NCBI GenBank assembly: GCA_958450365.1
Contig: CAUEEP010000917.1
Coordinates: 1,140,001-1,204,000, forward strand
Source of the DNA: Mesorhabditis belari
Lineage: Eukaryota > Nematoda > Chromadorea > Rhabditida > Rhabditidae
Length of the DNA: 64,000 bases
Direction: 5' to 3'
This document shows positions 11,201 through 28,718 of the stretch, in pieces. A program made the translations under genes and the position numbers. Under the pieces are notes generated by a model. The model was not told the origin of the DNA, searched no databases, and was given only the letters and a program-made list of their open reading frames with translations. The first letter of the stretch is position 1, and the number at the start of each line of letters is the position of its first letter.

Positions 11201-14200
11201 ACGAAATTGATGTGCAAGAGATTCCATGATGATGAGAGTGTGAGTTTGATTGATCATCATTGATTCATCATCATTTTTCTCTTTCAGTTTCGTCAACGGA
11301 AAGCTCGGAATGTCAAGGATGGCCTCAAAATGATGATCGGGGTCGCGTTTTTGATGTTGGCGCTCGTGTCGAAGTTCACGATTAAGGTGAGGGATTGGGG
11401 ATTGGTAGACTGGATTGAAATGCCTGTAAGAAGTGATTTGGCCCAATCTGATAATGTTAGCTATTGAATTTGGACTAATTGTAAGCCAACCCATTCATTT
11501 TCTCCTTTCTAGGTAACGCTCGATCAGCTCTACCCTCATCCTCCATCAGGCATCACCATATTCTCCTCACCGTCACTCGCTGAATCGGTCCTCAAATTGA
11601 AATGTGAAACGGGAGCGTTGACGATTTTTGAGCGGATGGCACAGGTGACGAGATTTGTAGTTTCAGAAACTTTTCTTTGCTTCAGAAAAGCCCACCCGCC
11701 GCCACAGTCATCTACAATTGGACGCTAAATCGTGGAGGGGATCTGCTGTTGCCGAGACACCTTGACATTGCAACGTGTGAGTTTGCCGTGTTCTTTACCC
11801 GATTTGTCATGACATTAATTTCCTTCTTTAGATTGTACCGCTTGCGATGTGTGGCTGGAGAAATCCGATGAGAAGATCATCGCGAACAACAAGGAAAGGA
11901 TCATCAACAACAACGAAACCCAGCAACAATATCTGTTTCTGCGTCGAATCGAACCGAGGCGCGGCGTTTTGCTTATTTGGATCGACGAGGAGAAGAAGGT
12001 TGGCGAGGAAATGGTGGAGATGGCCAAAATCATAAATTTAGCTCAAATCTTTAATCTTTGTCAAAAGTGAAGCATTTAAAAAGGGTTATAATGTTTACTT
12101 TCAGCTTCACACCTCCTACCTAAACGTTGAGGCGAGTCGACACGGGCCGAATTCGACACGAATGGTGACAAAGGTTAGGCTTTCGAGACTTTTCTTGGCT
12201 TAATTGATAGCTGACTTTCATGAGCTTTCTAAAGCCGATCAACAAATGTTCATTCGTCTTTAAAATCTCCACGTGATAATGTTTTTTTTTGTTTTAGGTG
12301 ATCGCTGCCGGTTGTGGGCTTACCCAGTCAACTCGACTTTATTTCACCGACGATTCCGACATCGTGCAGACCTCGGGCAGTGCCATCTACGTAATTTTTC
12401 ATGTCTAGAGACTAGAGACAATCAAATTTCATCAGGGCACTCATTATTCGACATTTTGTCATCGACAGTGCTTATCGGAGTGTGATGAACGTGAAAATGG
12501 GGGACGAGAAATGGTGCGGGCGATTTATTAACTGAATATTACACCTTTTATTTAGTAAAGATGCGAATTGCACTCTCGTCTCGATGCCACTCGAAAAATC
12601 GCTCTTCTCAGGGACACGGGGACAAATCTTGGTGCACAAAACGGATTGCTCGCCTGCCGGGCAATGGAAACAGGAAATGTCAGTGATATGGAAGTGATAT
12701 GGAAGTGATTTAACTATCCATTTCCCTCTTTTTTTTTCAGAGTTGATACCCCGGTTGGCGTCTCGTTGTTGTTGCTGCTCGTTCCGCACGTTTTCCTCGC
12801 CAACGCTGGTCGGTTTTAAGCCAGATCGGCTTGTTTTCTAAAGATCTAAGCTATCATTTTTTGTTTTTCACCAATTTACCCCATTTTTTCAGAGATTTTC
12901 CTTGTTCACGCGGCGCTCAACTTTGCCTACACGCAAACTCCATATTTGGTGAAAGACGTGATTTTGGTGGGTTTCCTCTTCCTTGTCTTTGTGTTAAATT
13001 TTAGATATTCCCATTTTTTAGATTTTCTGGCACTTCTACGCTTTAATGGGCATCGGTTTTCATTGGATTTTCGGAATTTTCGAGGTAACTTTTTGCTCTT
13101 TTAGACGGAATGGGTGTAAATTTTTGGCTTTTAGTATTTTTACCCTTTCTTTGTTTAGCACAAAACGATTGACACGATCGGGGGAGCGGCGACTTTGTTG
13201 ACGAGCCTCCTGAGGGTGCTCCTCGAGTTGGGAATGATCATCGTGACGGCGCTGGTGGGAATTATAAGAAGCTTTTATAGATTTTCCTATGCCAGGCCAC
13301 AGGCTTCAGCCCAGGGTCACACTTGAATCAAGTTCAACCAACCTAGGTCAACCCTAGAGGCCAAGGTTACACCTCACCCTGTCTAGGTTTCGGTTGGGCT
13401 GGACTGGCCTCAGTACCAGAACCTACACCAGTTTGCCTGGCCTAACTTTGCCAAAGTAGATTTGCGTCTGGCTTCAGACCTAGGACCTGGCTTTTGGAGC
13501 AATTCAACCAGTCAGCCAGTCAGCCAGTTTGTGGATGCGAAAACTTTAAGTAACTCACTCATCCTTTTAATATTTTCCCTTTCAGTACGTGCTCCGTCAA
13601 TTGCTCAAATACGAACGAGTCGCCTCGAGATTGCTTTCGGAAGAAGTGAATAATCTGGACGAGGAATGTCAACAATACAATCGGTTAACGGTACGTTTCT
13701 TTTCTCAAGTTAATCAATCTGATTTTGATTTTCAGGGGCGAAATAACTCTACGACATCACGAAAGATGAACAACGAAATGAGACGAGTTTCCGACGATGA
13801 GGATGGCGAGGGAATGGAGGATTGCGCTTTGGTCAGTTTATAGGGTCAAGAATTATAGCCTGAGAGGCTATTTTTGTCTACCCGAATTTCATCAAAATGT
13901 GTTAAATTTGCAAGTCTGACCTGAGTAAACTCATTTTTGATACGAATTTTATTTTTTTAGGCTCTCGAAACGTGGCACTCGGCGACAACAGAAGAAGAGG
14001 AAGATGTAGAAGATGATGAAGAAGGAGAAGAAGATGATGATGATGAAGAAGCAGATGAAGAAGAAGAAGATGATGAAGGAGAAGAAGAAGAAGATGATGA
14101 AGAAGAAGATGATGAAGAAGAAGAGGAAGAAGATGAAGAAGATGATGATGAAGAAGAAAATGAGGAAGAAAGAAATGGAAAGGAAACGAAACGAAAAGGA

Positions 14201-14236
14201 GAAAAAAAATTTAGACAAAATTTAGCTTTTTTATAG
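8290..14236 (+). CDS. divergent POT/SLC15-type (oligopeptide transporter family) membrane protein with an acidic C-terminal tail
   Basis: About 26 short exons encode a polytopic membrane protein. Recognisable POT-family anchors in order are: VLMGAGHGIKLVTYPPYIAA (9289-9360) at the place of the usual GTGGIKPCV; KLFTYFYIYTTVAT; a hydrophobic exon PAVLAFFSMCSTCLLIFIRC (~9826-9920); ILHVYQMFRMAKFLLIALPF then SGMYTDWLEL, in place of the family's FDQQGSRW region; IAVNPLLVLAFSLFHHYVTP; DGLKMMIGVAFLMLALVSKF; a long extracellular loop (~11514-12680); and LNFAYTQTPYLVKDVIL, in place of FSYSQAP. The last exon (13961-14236) ends in about 65 mostly Asp/Glu residues and then a basic stretch. The N-terminal ExxERF motif of proton-coupled members was not found, nor was an exon upstream of 8290, whose acceptor ctttcag lies 23 bases before the ATG. 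The protein may therefore not be a normal proton/peptide symporter. Exon borders are approximate, especially near 9950-10240. Confidence 0.66.
8618..8798. repeat. (GGCTTTAA)-type tandem repeat
   Basis: Variants of ggctttaa and ggctttagg repeat without break for about 180 bp within an intron of the POT-like gene. It is a simple minisatellite. Confidence 0.85.
9955..10125. other. compositionally aberrant intron segment (possible assembly error)
   Basis: This stretch has runs of C and G (ccgccaccccacccaacc, accggggcccccaaaaggggg) unlike the A/T-rich introns around it. It interrupts the POT-like gene between two exons. Similar texture is seen at 7780-7860 and 40760-40870. Poor consensus sequence is the simplest explanation, but real GC-rich sequence cannot be excluded. 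Confidence 0.45.
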
Positions 14237-14686
14237 ATTTTTGAATGCCTAATGGTTGTTTTTGAAGAGATTTTTGTCGGTTTTAATATGTGATTTGTGA
14301 TTTGTAGCCTTTCCTCTGCTTATTCTTGTGAAAATGAAATTTTTTTTGGAAGAGTTTTTCGGTGATTTTTTTTCAAAAAATTTGTTTTTCAAATTTTTAT
14401 CGAAAAATGCGACGAGAGATCATCCTTTTTAAATGCAAATTTTCGGGAAATGCGAAGATTTTTTGCATAAATGCGAAGAAAATAATTTTTTTTGCATAAA
14501 ATGACAATTGAAATTTCCTGATTTGAAAAATCACACAAATCGCTAAACAAATACGGAAAAAGGAAAAGATAAGCTCGTGGAGCTGACCCTGTGGCATGGA
14601 ATTGATTTTTTGGGGATAAATGCATGGAAAATACATGAAATTTGCAGATTTAGAGCATAGAGCGTTAAACGAAGCTAACGAAGCTT

Positions 14687-17094
14687 TTACGGACATCCCA
14701 ACAGGTAATTCCCCTTTGCTGTGTGCTCGGTTGAGTGGAAATATTCTTTCCACAACTCGTTGAATTGTTTCCAATCGATTGCCATCAATAGAGTCCCATC
14801 TTTTCCCTGAAAATCGTTTTTTTTTGTTTTAAATTTGAAATACGGTAGCTTTTGGTGTCTTTTAGTCGATTGCTATACTGTAACTATAGGCTTAAAAGAT
14901 ACAGTAACTTTGGGCTCAAGTTTAATGGCTCAAAGTGCCTAGTGCGTTCCAGGATCGAACATTCGAACAACTCGATTACTGTAACTTTAAGGATTACTGT
15001 AGTTTTGAGGAGTACCGGGTAACTTTAGTATAGTATGTTTAGCTAATTTTAGCTAATTTCAACCGGTAGCTAATTTTAGCTAGTTTTTAGCTAATTCTAG
15101 CTTACGGTAGTTTTCACGTCTCATCCACGGGTTACTGTAACTCACCACAGCGAACTGATCAAAAGCATGATTTGCCGTTTCGCGATCGATCGAAAAGTAC
15201 TGCATCACTTGCACGTATTCGGCCTGATCGACGAGACGATCGCCTAAAGTTTATTGAAACTTTCACAGCTTTTACTGTGCGCTCCAGAATTCGATATTCA
15301 GCCAGTCGAATGACTGTTTCACTACAGATTACGGTAGTTTTAGAGACCATTAATTTTCCAGCTTATACAGCAAGTTTTTAAAAATTCGCCTATCATATTG
15401 TAGCCTTTCCAACTTTTACTGTGCGCTCCAGAATTAGAGAGCACTCCAGAATGCACTCCAGAATGCACTCCAATTACCATTTCACTCACCGGAAGCGTCG
15501 AATAGCGTGTACATATAGTCGAGATAAACTTTCGTCCATTTCCCGTTTCGATTCTCTTTCCACAGCGCGATCCAATCGTCCAACGATAACTGAATATACC
15601 GTTTGTTGAAGCGCATTTCGCTTAAACGCTCCAAAAACCGACCTTTCCGGCCTCGTCAATCCCGGCCGCTTGTGTCAGCGAGTACCAAATCTCGGGAAAC
15701 GCCAACTTTGCGCTGATATACTCGTGACTTCTAAATTTTCAATTTTAGAGTTTAGAATTTCAAGAAATTTTCCTTTTTCTCTTTTTTTTTACCCCATCTG
15801 GAACGCATATAAACTATTCGGAGAGTTTTAAGAATCACATTTGAACTTTGAAAGAATTGCACGGCGCTGCTCGACCCCCCAGACGAAAGCTACAGTGGGC
15901 TTTTGGGCTTTGGTCATTACCAAAGCTGCACAGCGCTGCTCGACCCCCGTACGAAAGCTACTGTGGCTTTGTTTAGGAAATTTTCATTTTCCTATCCGAT
16001 CTGGAACGCACACGAACTATTCGGAAAGTTTCAACGCCCAGAATAAACTTTTCAAAAACAAAAAGTCTAGGTGTAAAGTGTACTGAAACGGAAATTTAGC
16101 TGAAATTTAGAAATTTGAGATTTTCGAAATTTTTTCACTTCTGCAACTCGGGTGCACTCCAGCATGGCTGTGGCAACATTTGAGACAGAGGTTTTTTCAG
16201 AGAATTTTTGAAAAATTGCCGAGGTCAAGAAACGCGAGAGTTTAGCGACCCTCGTCTTTAGCTATGCGTCAGATCGGATTTCCACCCTCATAACTCTCCA
16301 TCCTGGAGCGCAGGCTAGCCGCTAGGAAATGGGGTTTTTGCAGAGAAAGCTCAAATTACGTTAGTCGGTCTTTAGGGATACTGTAGGCGTTCTAGGGTAC
16401 TGTATGGGTACTGTATGGATACTGTAGCTACAGTAGGCTGCAACGTTAATGCTTTCTTTTTAAAGCCACTCACCGACTGCCCCTTGTTGCGCAAATGATC
16501 TGCGCGAGTGTGTCGAAATCTTTCCATTCCAGTGATCCGTTTCCGTTGATGTCTGAAAAGAGGTTTGGAAATGAAAATTTCAAAAAATTCTTGAATTCAG
16601 CTTGCATTCTGGACCAGAATTGCGCCTCTTCGGTACCGAGCTCTTCGGTACTGAAGGCTTATCTTAAGCGTAACACTAACCCTTCACGACCGAAGCCTTA
16701 TCTTAAGCGTAACACTAACCCTTCACGACCGAAGCCTTATCTTAAGCGTAACACTAACCCTTCACGACCGAAGCCTTATCTTAAGCGTAACACTAACCCT
16801 TCACGACCGAAGCCTTATCTTAAGCGTAACACTAACCCTTCGGTACTGAAGGCTTATCCTTATTCTGGAGTCCACAAAACACTTTGAAATAATAAAAATA
16901 AAAAAATCTTCCATTTTCGAGAATTCGATTTTTTTTTTGATTTTCATCGATTTTCTAATTTCTAATTTTCTTAATTTCGTTTTTTATTTTTTTTTTCTGA
17001 TTTGGAACTCACCAAAGAATGTGCTAAAGGCGTAGGTCCATTTGCGAAGTAAAAACGGATTGATCTCTGCCTTTTTGCCGTTTTGTTGTCTCAT
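14687..17094 (-). CDS. calexcitin-like EF-hand calcium-binding protein
   Basis: The gene starts at 17094 ([16 protein letters not shown]) and reads [11 protein letters not shown] into exon 2 (16552-16474), which carries an EF-hand loop [13 protein letters not shown] middle exon (~15727 down) gives [20 protein letters not shown], then [18 protein letters not shown], a degenerate second EF-hand. A further exon pair builds [12 protein letters not shown], a good loop with acids at positions 1, 5, 9 and 12, followed by [20 protein letters not shown]. The last exon (~14809-14687) reads [20 protein letters not shown] and ends GCP. This layout (WxxxFxTFFDxNxNG start, ~190 residues) matches calexcitin and sarcoplasmic calcium-binding proteins, cytosolic calcium sensors or buffers. 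Near 15640-15660 the frame can only be joined by a 22-bp intron or a one-base error. Introns are packed with TACTGTA-type motifs, a 39-bp minisatellite and the 12-bp box described under findings. Confidence 0.72.
15421..15480. repeat. local run of the 12-bp box
   Basis: GTGCGCTCCAGA is followed at once by three shorter partial copies (GCACTCCAGA, TGCACTCCAGA, TGCACTCCA). This is a mini-array of the dispersed box inside an intron of the EF-hand gene. Confidence 0.7.
16658..16852. repeat. 39-bp minisatellite, five units
   Basis: Five nearly identical 39-bp units begin CTTATCTTAAGCGTAACACT and end CCTTCACGACCGAAGC, in the second-exon-proximal intron of the EF-hand gene. The unit length is a multiple of three, so it gives a spurious plus-strand ORF. 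There are no unique spacers, so it is not CRISPR-like. Confidence 0.9.
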
Positions 17095-17544
17095 TTTCGA
17101 AGTTTAACTGATTTCTGAAATTCTGAAGTTGAAAGTGCCTTCGAGGACTTCCAGGACTATCAAATTTACATTGGCATAAATGAGAATTGAAAACAAAAAA
17201 TGATTTCCACAAATGTTTTCTTGTCTAAAAAGAGAAAAATAATATCGTAGCTTGGAAAAAAAATTTTTGATTTTGATTTTGATTTTGAAAATGATTCCTG
17301 AGTGAACGGGAAATCGGGGAAATCGCTTGTGCAAACGAGTTTCCTCGTTTTTAAGAGCTCCCGGCTGTTGTTAACAAGGGAAAGCTGGGGTTTGGATAGT
17401 AAAAAAAATGCAGTTTATGATGGGCATTAAGCAGACGAAAGTTTTTGCAAGAAAATCGAGGAAATCCCCAGAAACAGATCTGATCGGCTAGCTGAGTGGG
17501 AAATGTAGATGGTGAAAATCTAAAAGCATAGCCGATTCGCGCAA

Positions 17545-18000
17545 TCTGGAACGCAGCTTAGAATCTAGACTTGTTTCGATTTGGATTGGGGACGTTTGGA
17601 TGTCATATTGTAGACGAATGCTTACCCCCGCCTTTGCTAGGTCTAGATATAAGAAATCAAGAAAAATAAAAGTTGATCTTGGCTAGCTGGATGGCACACT
17701 TGAATCTAGACTTGTTGAGATTTGAATTAGGGTCGTTTGAATTTCATACTGTAGACGAATGCTTACCCTCACCGTTCCTGGGTCTAGATATAAGAAATCA
17801 AGAAAGTTTAAAGTTGATCTTGGTTAGCTGGATGGCACACTTGAATCTAGACTTGTTTAGATTTGGATTGGGATCGTTTGAATTTCATTTTGTAGACGAA
17901 TGCTTACCCCGACCGTTGCCGGGTTTAGATATAAGAAATCAAGAAAAATAAAAGTTGATCTTGGCTAGCTGGGTGTCACTCTTGAATCTAGACCTTTCTA
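17545..18000. repeat. satellite array of ~141-bp units carrying the 12-bp box
   Basis: Three full units and a partial fourth are seen. Each has GCTGGATGGCAC (or TCTGGAACGCAG), then gaatctagacttgtt, then GTAGACGAATGCTTACCC, then TAGATATAAGAAATCAAGAA. Box positions 17545, 17686, 17827 and 17968 give a period of exactly 141 bp. This array ties the dispersed box to a tandem repeat close to nucleosome length. Confidence 0.88.
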
Positions 18001-19251
18001 GATCCGGATTGGAAGCGCTTTTTATCCAATCATAATGAGGAAGTGCTGGAAATGTGTCATTGTTGAGACCAGGCCAAGTGCTAGTCCGAAACTCAAAAAA
18101 CCCAGAGAACAGCTGGCAGTAGACTGGTCTAATCTAGATAAAAGAGGAAAGGAGAAAACGAAAAAAAAAGGAATGTTTATGATCTTAAGTGATTGGGGTC
18201 AGGTGGTGTGGGGAATCGGGGGAAATGGGGAAGTCCCGGCACATGGAAACCACGAGAACTGCTCTTGAGAGAAATTTTTGACGGAAAATTTCGATTCTGG
18301 AACGCACCCAACAATTCGATGCTTTGAAACGCTTTAAATTCGAAATTTTTAAGAAGTTGGATAACTGAGAAGGGGGAAGCCTTGAGATGAGAGCTCTGGG
18401 CTCAAGATGAGAGCTCTGGGCTCAAGATGAGAGCTTTGGGTGCTAGGTAGGGAAAAGTTTTTGATGTCAGTTTCAATTCTGGAACGCACTTAATAATCTG
18501 GTGCTTTAAAATAGCTTGAATTCGGAATTTTTGAAGAATTTGGGTAATTGAACCGGTTGTACTTGGAAAAAGCTCAAATTTGGTTTATTGGTTTAAAAGT
18601 AAAAGCGTTAAATTGTTCTGTGCGCTCCAGGAAGCCGAAGCAATCACCAAAGTAGACACACTAATTATTGGAAACAGGAAGGAAAGTTGATGATCGTGGT
18701 TGGAGGTGAGAGGGGAGGAGAGGGGGATCAGAGGGGTTGGAGGAGGGGAGGAGAAGGGGGAAGGGGAAAGGTCAGGTGGTCCGCTGAAGAGAAGGAAGTA
18801 TTGCGTCTTAAAATGTTCCAAAAAACGAAGAGAAGTTTTTCTTCTTTAAAAAGAAGTCGAGGGGAGGAAGGTCCAAAGGGAAAAAGCAAAAAAAAAGCTG
18901 GATGAAGATCAAGGATGTGAAGAAAATCGCAAAAATGAGCAAAGCGGTTTTTTGAGGAATTGGTTGTGATGGATGCACTCCAGGATTGAGAAAAATATGA
19001 GGAAAGTGAAATGGATATGATGGCTGGATGGGTATTTCGGGGGGTTGATACTGATCTGCGGTTTGGGGTCAACGGATTGACGAGTCGGGGGAAGTTCTTT
19101 CGAGTCGATTCATCAAGGGTGACGTCCAGGATTCGCGAAAACGACATAGAAACAATCGTGAAGTGAGATATTTGCGCTAGAATCTATACGAATCTCTTTT
19201 TCGAGTTGAGTTTAGAGTTTTATGGTGGCAAGTGGCAAGTGGAAAGGGAAA

Positions 19252-19490
19252 ACCGTATTTCCTCGAATAGAAGATCGAGTAAAGCGTATGATCGCGTACT
19301 CGTGCGTAGCAGCCCTTTTGAAAATTTCTTTTTTTTGCATAAAAGCTTTCAATCAAGTGCTATAGAGCTGGAAAATGGCTCAAAAATCTGTTAGCTCATG
19401 TGGTATGCAGAAAAGCAATTTTAAAAGGGCTGCTAGGCAGGAGTACGCGATCATACTCTTTACCCGGTCTTCTATTCGAAGAAATACGGT
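19252..19490. mobile_element. MITE / foldback element with ~70-bp inverted repeats
   Basis: The left arm ACCGTATTTCCTCGAATAGA runs through GATCGCGTACTCGTGCG to GCAGCCCTTTTGAAAA. The right arm, from ~19420, is the reverse complement with a few mismatches and ends GAAATACGGT. The ~90-bp spacer has no gene. No clear target duplication was found. Confidence 0.8.
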
Positions 19491-19628
19491 ATTTTGAAAA
19501 TCGCTTAAATCTGAGAGCGGATGCAGTAATTTCTGGTGGTAGAACTCGAGATTTCGTTTAACATTCGCTAACACAACTAACACGCTCATGGCTGTGATAA
19601 GATCCATTTTCACGGAGGTCTTCTGACT

Positions 19629-19708
19629 GCCGAGGTGGCCTAGTGGTTAGTGCGCTCGGGTTATAGGCGAGCAGCTTGCTCTTTGGACCGGTTCAATCCC
19701 CGACGGCG
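19629..19708 (+). tRNA. class II tRNA-like sequence, UAU anticodon; functional status uncertain
   Basis: The sequence has an A box (GTGGCCTAGTGGTTAG), an anticodon-arm segment GCTCGGGTTATAGGCGAGC giving UAU after U33, a long variable region (cagcttgctctttgg), a B box (GGTTCAATCCC) and a T6 run five bases after the 3' end that would stop RNA polymerase III. A long variable arm with an Ile-type UAU anticodon is the hallmark of the published nematode-specific nev-tRNA-Ile. Against function, the acceptor pairs at only five of seven positions, there is a G/G clash at 31-39, and the 3' side of the T stem looks short. It is either a diverged nev-tRNA or a pseudogene/SINE. Confidence 0.45.
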
Positions 19709-22215
19709 CCAATTTTTTGTGTCAAATTGATCTCTTTGAAAAAGAGGCTTACTGACCTTTAATATCTTACTACGGAAAGACACCAAGGCCTATAACTTAA
19801 GGCCAAAATGGTGCCCTCGTAGAGTAAAGTGATAATTTTAAACAACAACTACCTACTCAATTAGTTTAGCTACATTTTATACGATTATATAGATGTTTTA
19901 GAAAAAAACAATAATCGGGCTCTGGCCGGACCCGAACTATGATTGTTTCCCTTGAAATCCCCACTGCTTTACCCCGACGCCATCGATGAAGTGTTTTCCT
20001 TTGCTAGAGAGCACGCACGCTAAATTTCAATGCAAAAACTTTGTTGCCAAATATCTGACGATCGAGACGTCCGCAAGAAAAACTAAAAACGGATTCGGAT
20101 TCCCCGTTTCAAACTCTAGCAGGCGACCATTTTATAGGCTTAAACTCGACCCTAAGCACCAACTAGCTCCCCCTAATTAGAATGGTCGATAAGGCTTTCA
20201 AATTTTTTTCAAATTTTAGAATTTTATGCAATCAAATAGGCTTTATCTTTTTTTATTTTAGCATTAAGAATAGGTTTGTATTGAAGAAATGGTTTAAATT
20301 GGGGATCAGCATTGGCGCGCATTGGCATTGAAGTCGTTTTAAGTTTTGAAGTGCTCGGTTTTTGCGTTTTTTAAAAATCCATAAAAACAATTGCTTTCAA
20401 GAATTTCCAAAAAAACAAAAAAAAACCCATTTTTCATAGAAACAATTGGTCTTTTTTAATCGTTTAAATAGAAATTTCATAGCGATATTATTTGTAAAAG
20501 CGTTTAAAAAAATGCTGGCGACTTTCCTTGCGCTGGTTTTCCTTCAAAAATATTTCATTTTTCAATTTCAATTTCACCAAAATCTCAAAAGTATTCAAAA
20601 GATCGAGTTCAAAATTGTCGTAACTCAAAAAACTCAAAAAAAAACGTATTCTCAAATTTCTTGCGATCTTTTCAATGGAGGTAAAAAAACAAAAGAGAGA
20701 GGTGTCAAAAGCGAAAGCCTTCTTTCCCTAATCCATCAATCCCAGTTTCCTCCCCCCCCCCGCTCTGACCGATCACATTACTGTTGACATAACTTTCAAA
20801 ATTTGAGAGAAAACTAGAGTTTGGTAGCGAACGTCACAAAAAAATCGAAATTCAAAAAAATATCTGTGCTTTCATTCGATAAATAGAGAAGCTTTGCAAA
20901 ATTCGCAAAAATAAACTAACAGCTTTGAGGCCCCAAAAAAAAAAAAAGAAAAAAACGTTCGGGAGCTGATCTATCTGGGAGTCACAGTGTTGCTTGCAAA
21001 TGGAAGTGGAAGCAAATCGGTGCTAGCTAGCAAATAAAGTTTGTGATGCTATCGGGTTAAACGTTGTTCGGCTGCTAATTTGCGTCAATTCCACGGCATA
21101 GAGCAAAACGAAAAAAGTGAAAAGTTGTTATCTGGAAGGCACATCGAAATTTGGGTCAACTTGGAGAACATGGGGAGTCAATTTTTGCGGTCTGCTGTTC
21201 ACCTGAGAGCTATTTTTAAAGGTCCGACGCAAGTGGAAAAATATTTTTTTGCGTCCGGCATGATCATGCATGGGACAGGTGTGCGGTGTGCGTTCCAGGA
21301 TGAGTCAGCTGATTGCACAAAGTACAGGTTTGTGTTTTGAAAAATTAGAAAACAAGAAGGTGAGTCGAGCACTTATTGACAACGGAGGTAATTGGGGAAA
21401 ATGGTGAAAAAAAAATAGGGTGAGTCGGGTGAAATTTGAGCCAAAAAGCTATTCAGGAGGACTGGGGCAGGTGTCTTATTAAAAGCTGTGCCCCAGACGG
21501 GGTGCGTTTACCCCGAGGAGCACAAAGGACACCGCAAGTACGGTGGTGGCGTCGAGTTCGCGCCATTTTGTGGTGGTTCCTCGAACTTTTGAGGTCCAAA
21601 TTTTTTGTGTCTTTCAAGCTGGAACGCACAACGCAGGATGCGAGCAAAAAAGTGAGCTTAAAATGGGAAAAACTTCAGTGTACCAGAGAGGGTGTGCTTT
21701 TTTGAGCATAAAGCACAAAAATTTGCTGAAAAGTGAAAACTGCTCACCGCAACTTAGCCGAGAAGCCGTTTATCGTTGAACTTTTTGTAATCTCTCTCAG
21801 TTTTCTCCCAAAAATCTCAATGAGGATTTGAACCGAGAAAATTTTTCAGTAAAGAACAGAGGTCGCCTCGGGAGGAAAAAAACGTCAACTGTTCTTTTCA
21901 TTTCATTTTTTTCGCTTTTCACCTCAATCGTGTATTTTGTGCTCAAAAATGAAATGAAAACGCAGTTATTCTGGTGCAATGATGCTCGGGAAATTTCCGT
22001 GGCTTTGGATGAGCTACCGTAATCCTTGCTAAAAGTTCTAAAGGATGCTCTTGGCAAAAGCAACCGTAATCCATCCAGGCTTGGGCGATGGATTCTTAAA
22101 GCACATCCAAGTACCGTAGTCCAATTGTCATTTTTTTCAAACCTATTTGGTGTCCATCTTGAAGTAACTTGCAAGAAGTAAGCTTTTACGCAAAATACCC
22201 TCAACTGAAAAATAC

Positions 22216-22221
22216 TTTATT
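22216..22221 (-). terminator. poly(A) signal for the mog-4 transcript
   Basis: AATAAA on the minus strand lies about 210 bp past the mog-4 stop codon. It is the first good hexamer seen after that stop. Confidence 0.5.
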
Positions 22222-22431
22222 CGAAAATAACCTCAAAAAAACGTGACAACGAATGAATTTCTCCAAGAAATATCAATAACAAAACAAACGAATATTTTAC
22301 CCGTAATATTTACAAAAAGAGAGATAGAGGGGATATTTACAAAACGGGGAAATTCCCTTAAAAAAAAGAAGATCAATGTATCATAAGTGGTGGCAAAAAA
22401 AACTAAATATAATGAAATTTCACTTTTCCTC

Positions 22432-28718
<6,287 letters not shown>

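Larger units (their letters stand above)
17095..22215. other. long gene-poor region between the EF-hand gene and mog-4
   Basis: No open frame here has domain similarity, splice signals and a plausible start together. The region holds a ~141-bp satellite (17545-18000), more copies of the 12-bp box (18296, 18478, 18620, 18973, 21288, 21618), a foldback element (19252-19490), a tRNA-like sequence (19629-19708), purine-rich GGGAGG tracts (~18700-18790) and otherwise A/T-rich DNA. Upstream control sequences of the EF-hand gene (minus) should lie at its left edge. Confidence 0.5.

Noticed and set aside
13949..14225. Phe/Ile-rich minus ORF and Met/Lys-rich plus ORF
   Set aside because: They are shadow frames of the GAA/GAT repeat that encodes the acidic tail of the POT-like gene.
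16658..16852. Possible CRISPR-like repeat array
   Set aside because: Units are contiguous with no unique spacers, and the context is a eukaryotic intron.
16495..16887. 130-residue plus-strand ORF with [13 protein letters not shown] repeats
   Set aside because: It is made by the 39-bp minisatellite on the strand opposite to the EF-hand gene and starts in antisense to an exon.
18585..19147. Overlapping ORFs in the GGGAGG purine-rich stretch
   Set aside because: Low-complexity composition, no splice context and no similarity.
19915..19990. Possible minus-strand tRNA (GTTCGGGTCC-like B box)
   Set aside because: No acceptor or anticodon stem could be closed, and the A box is poor.
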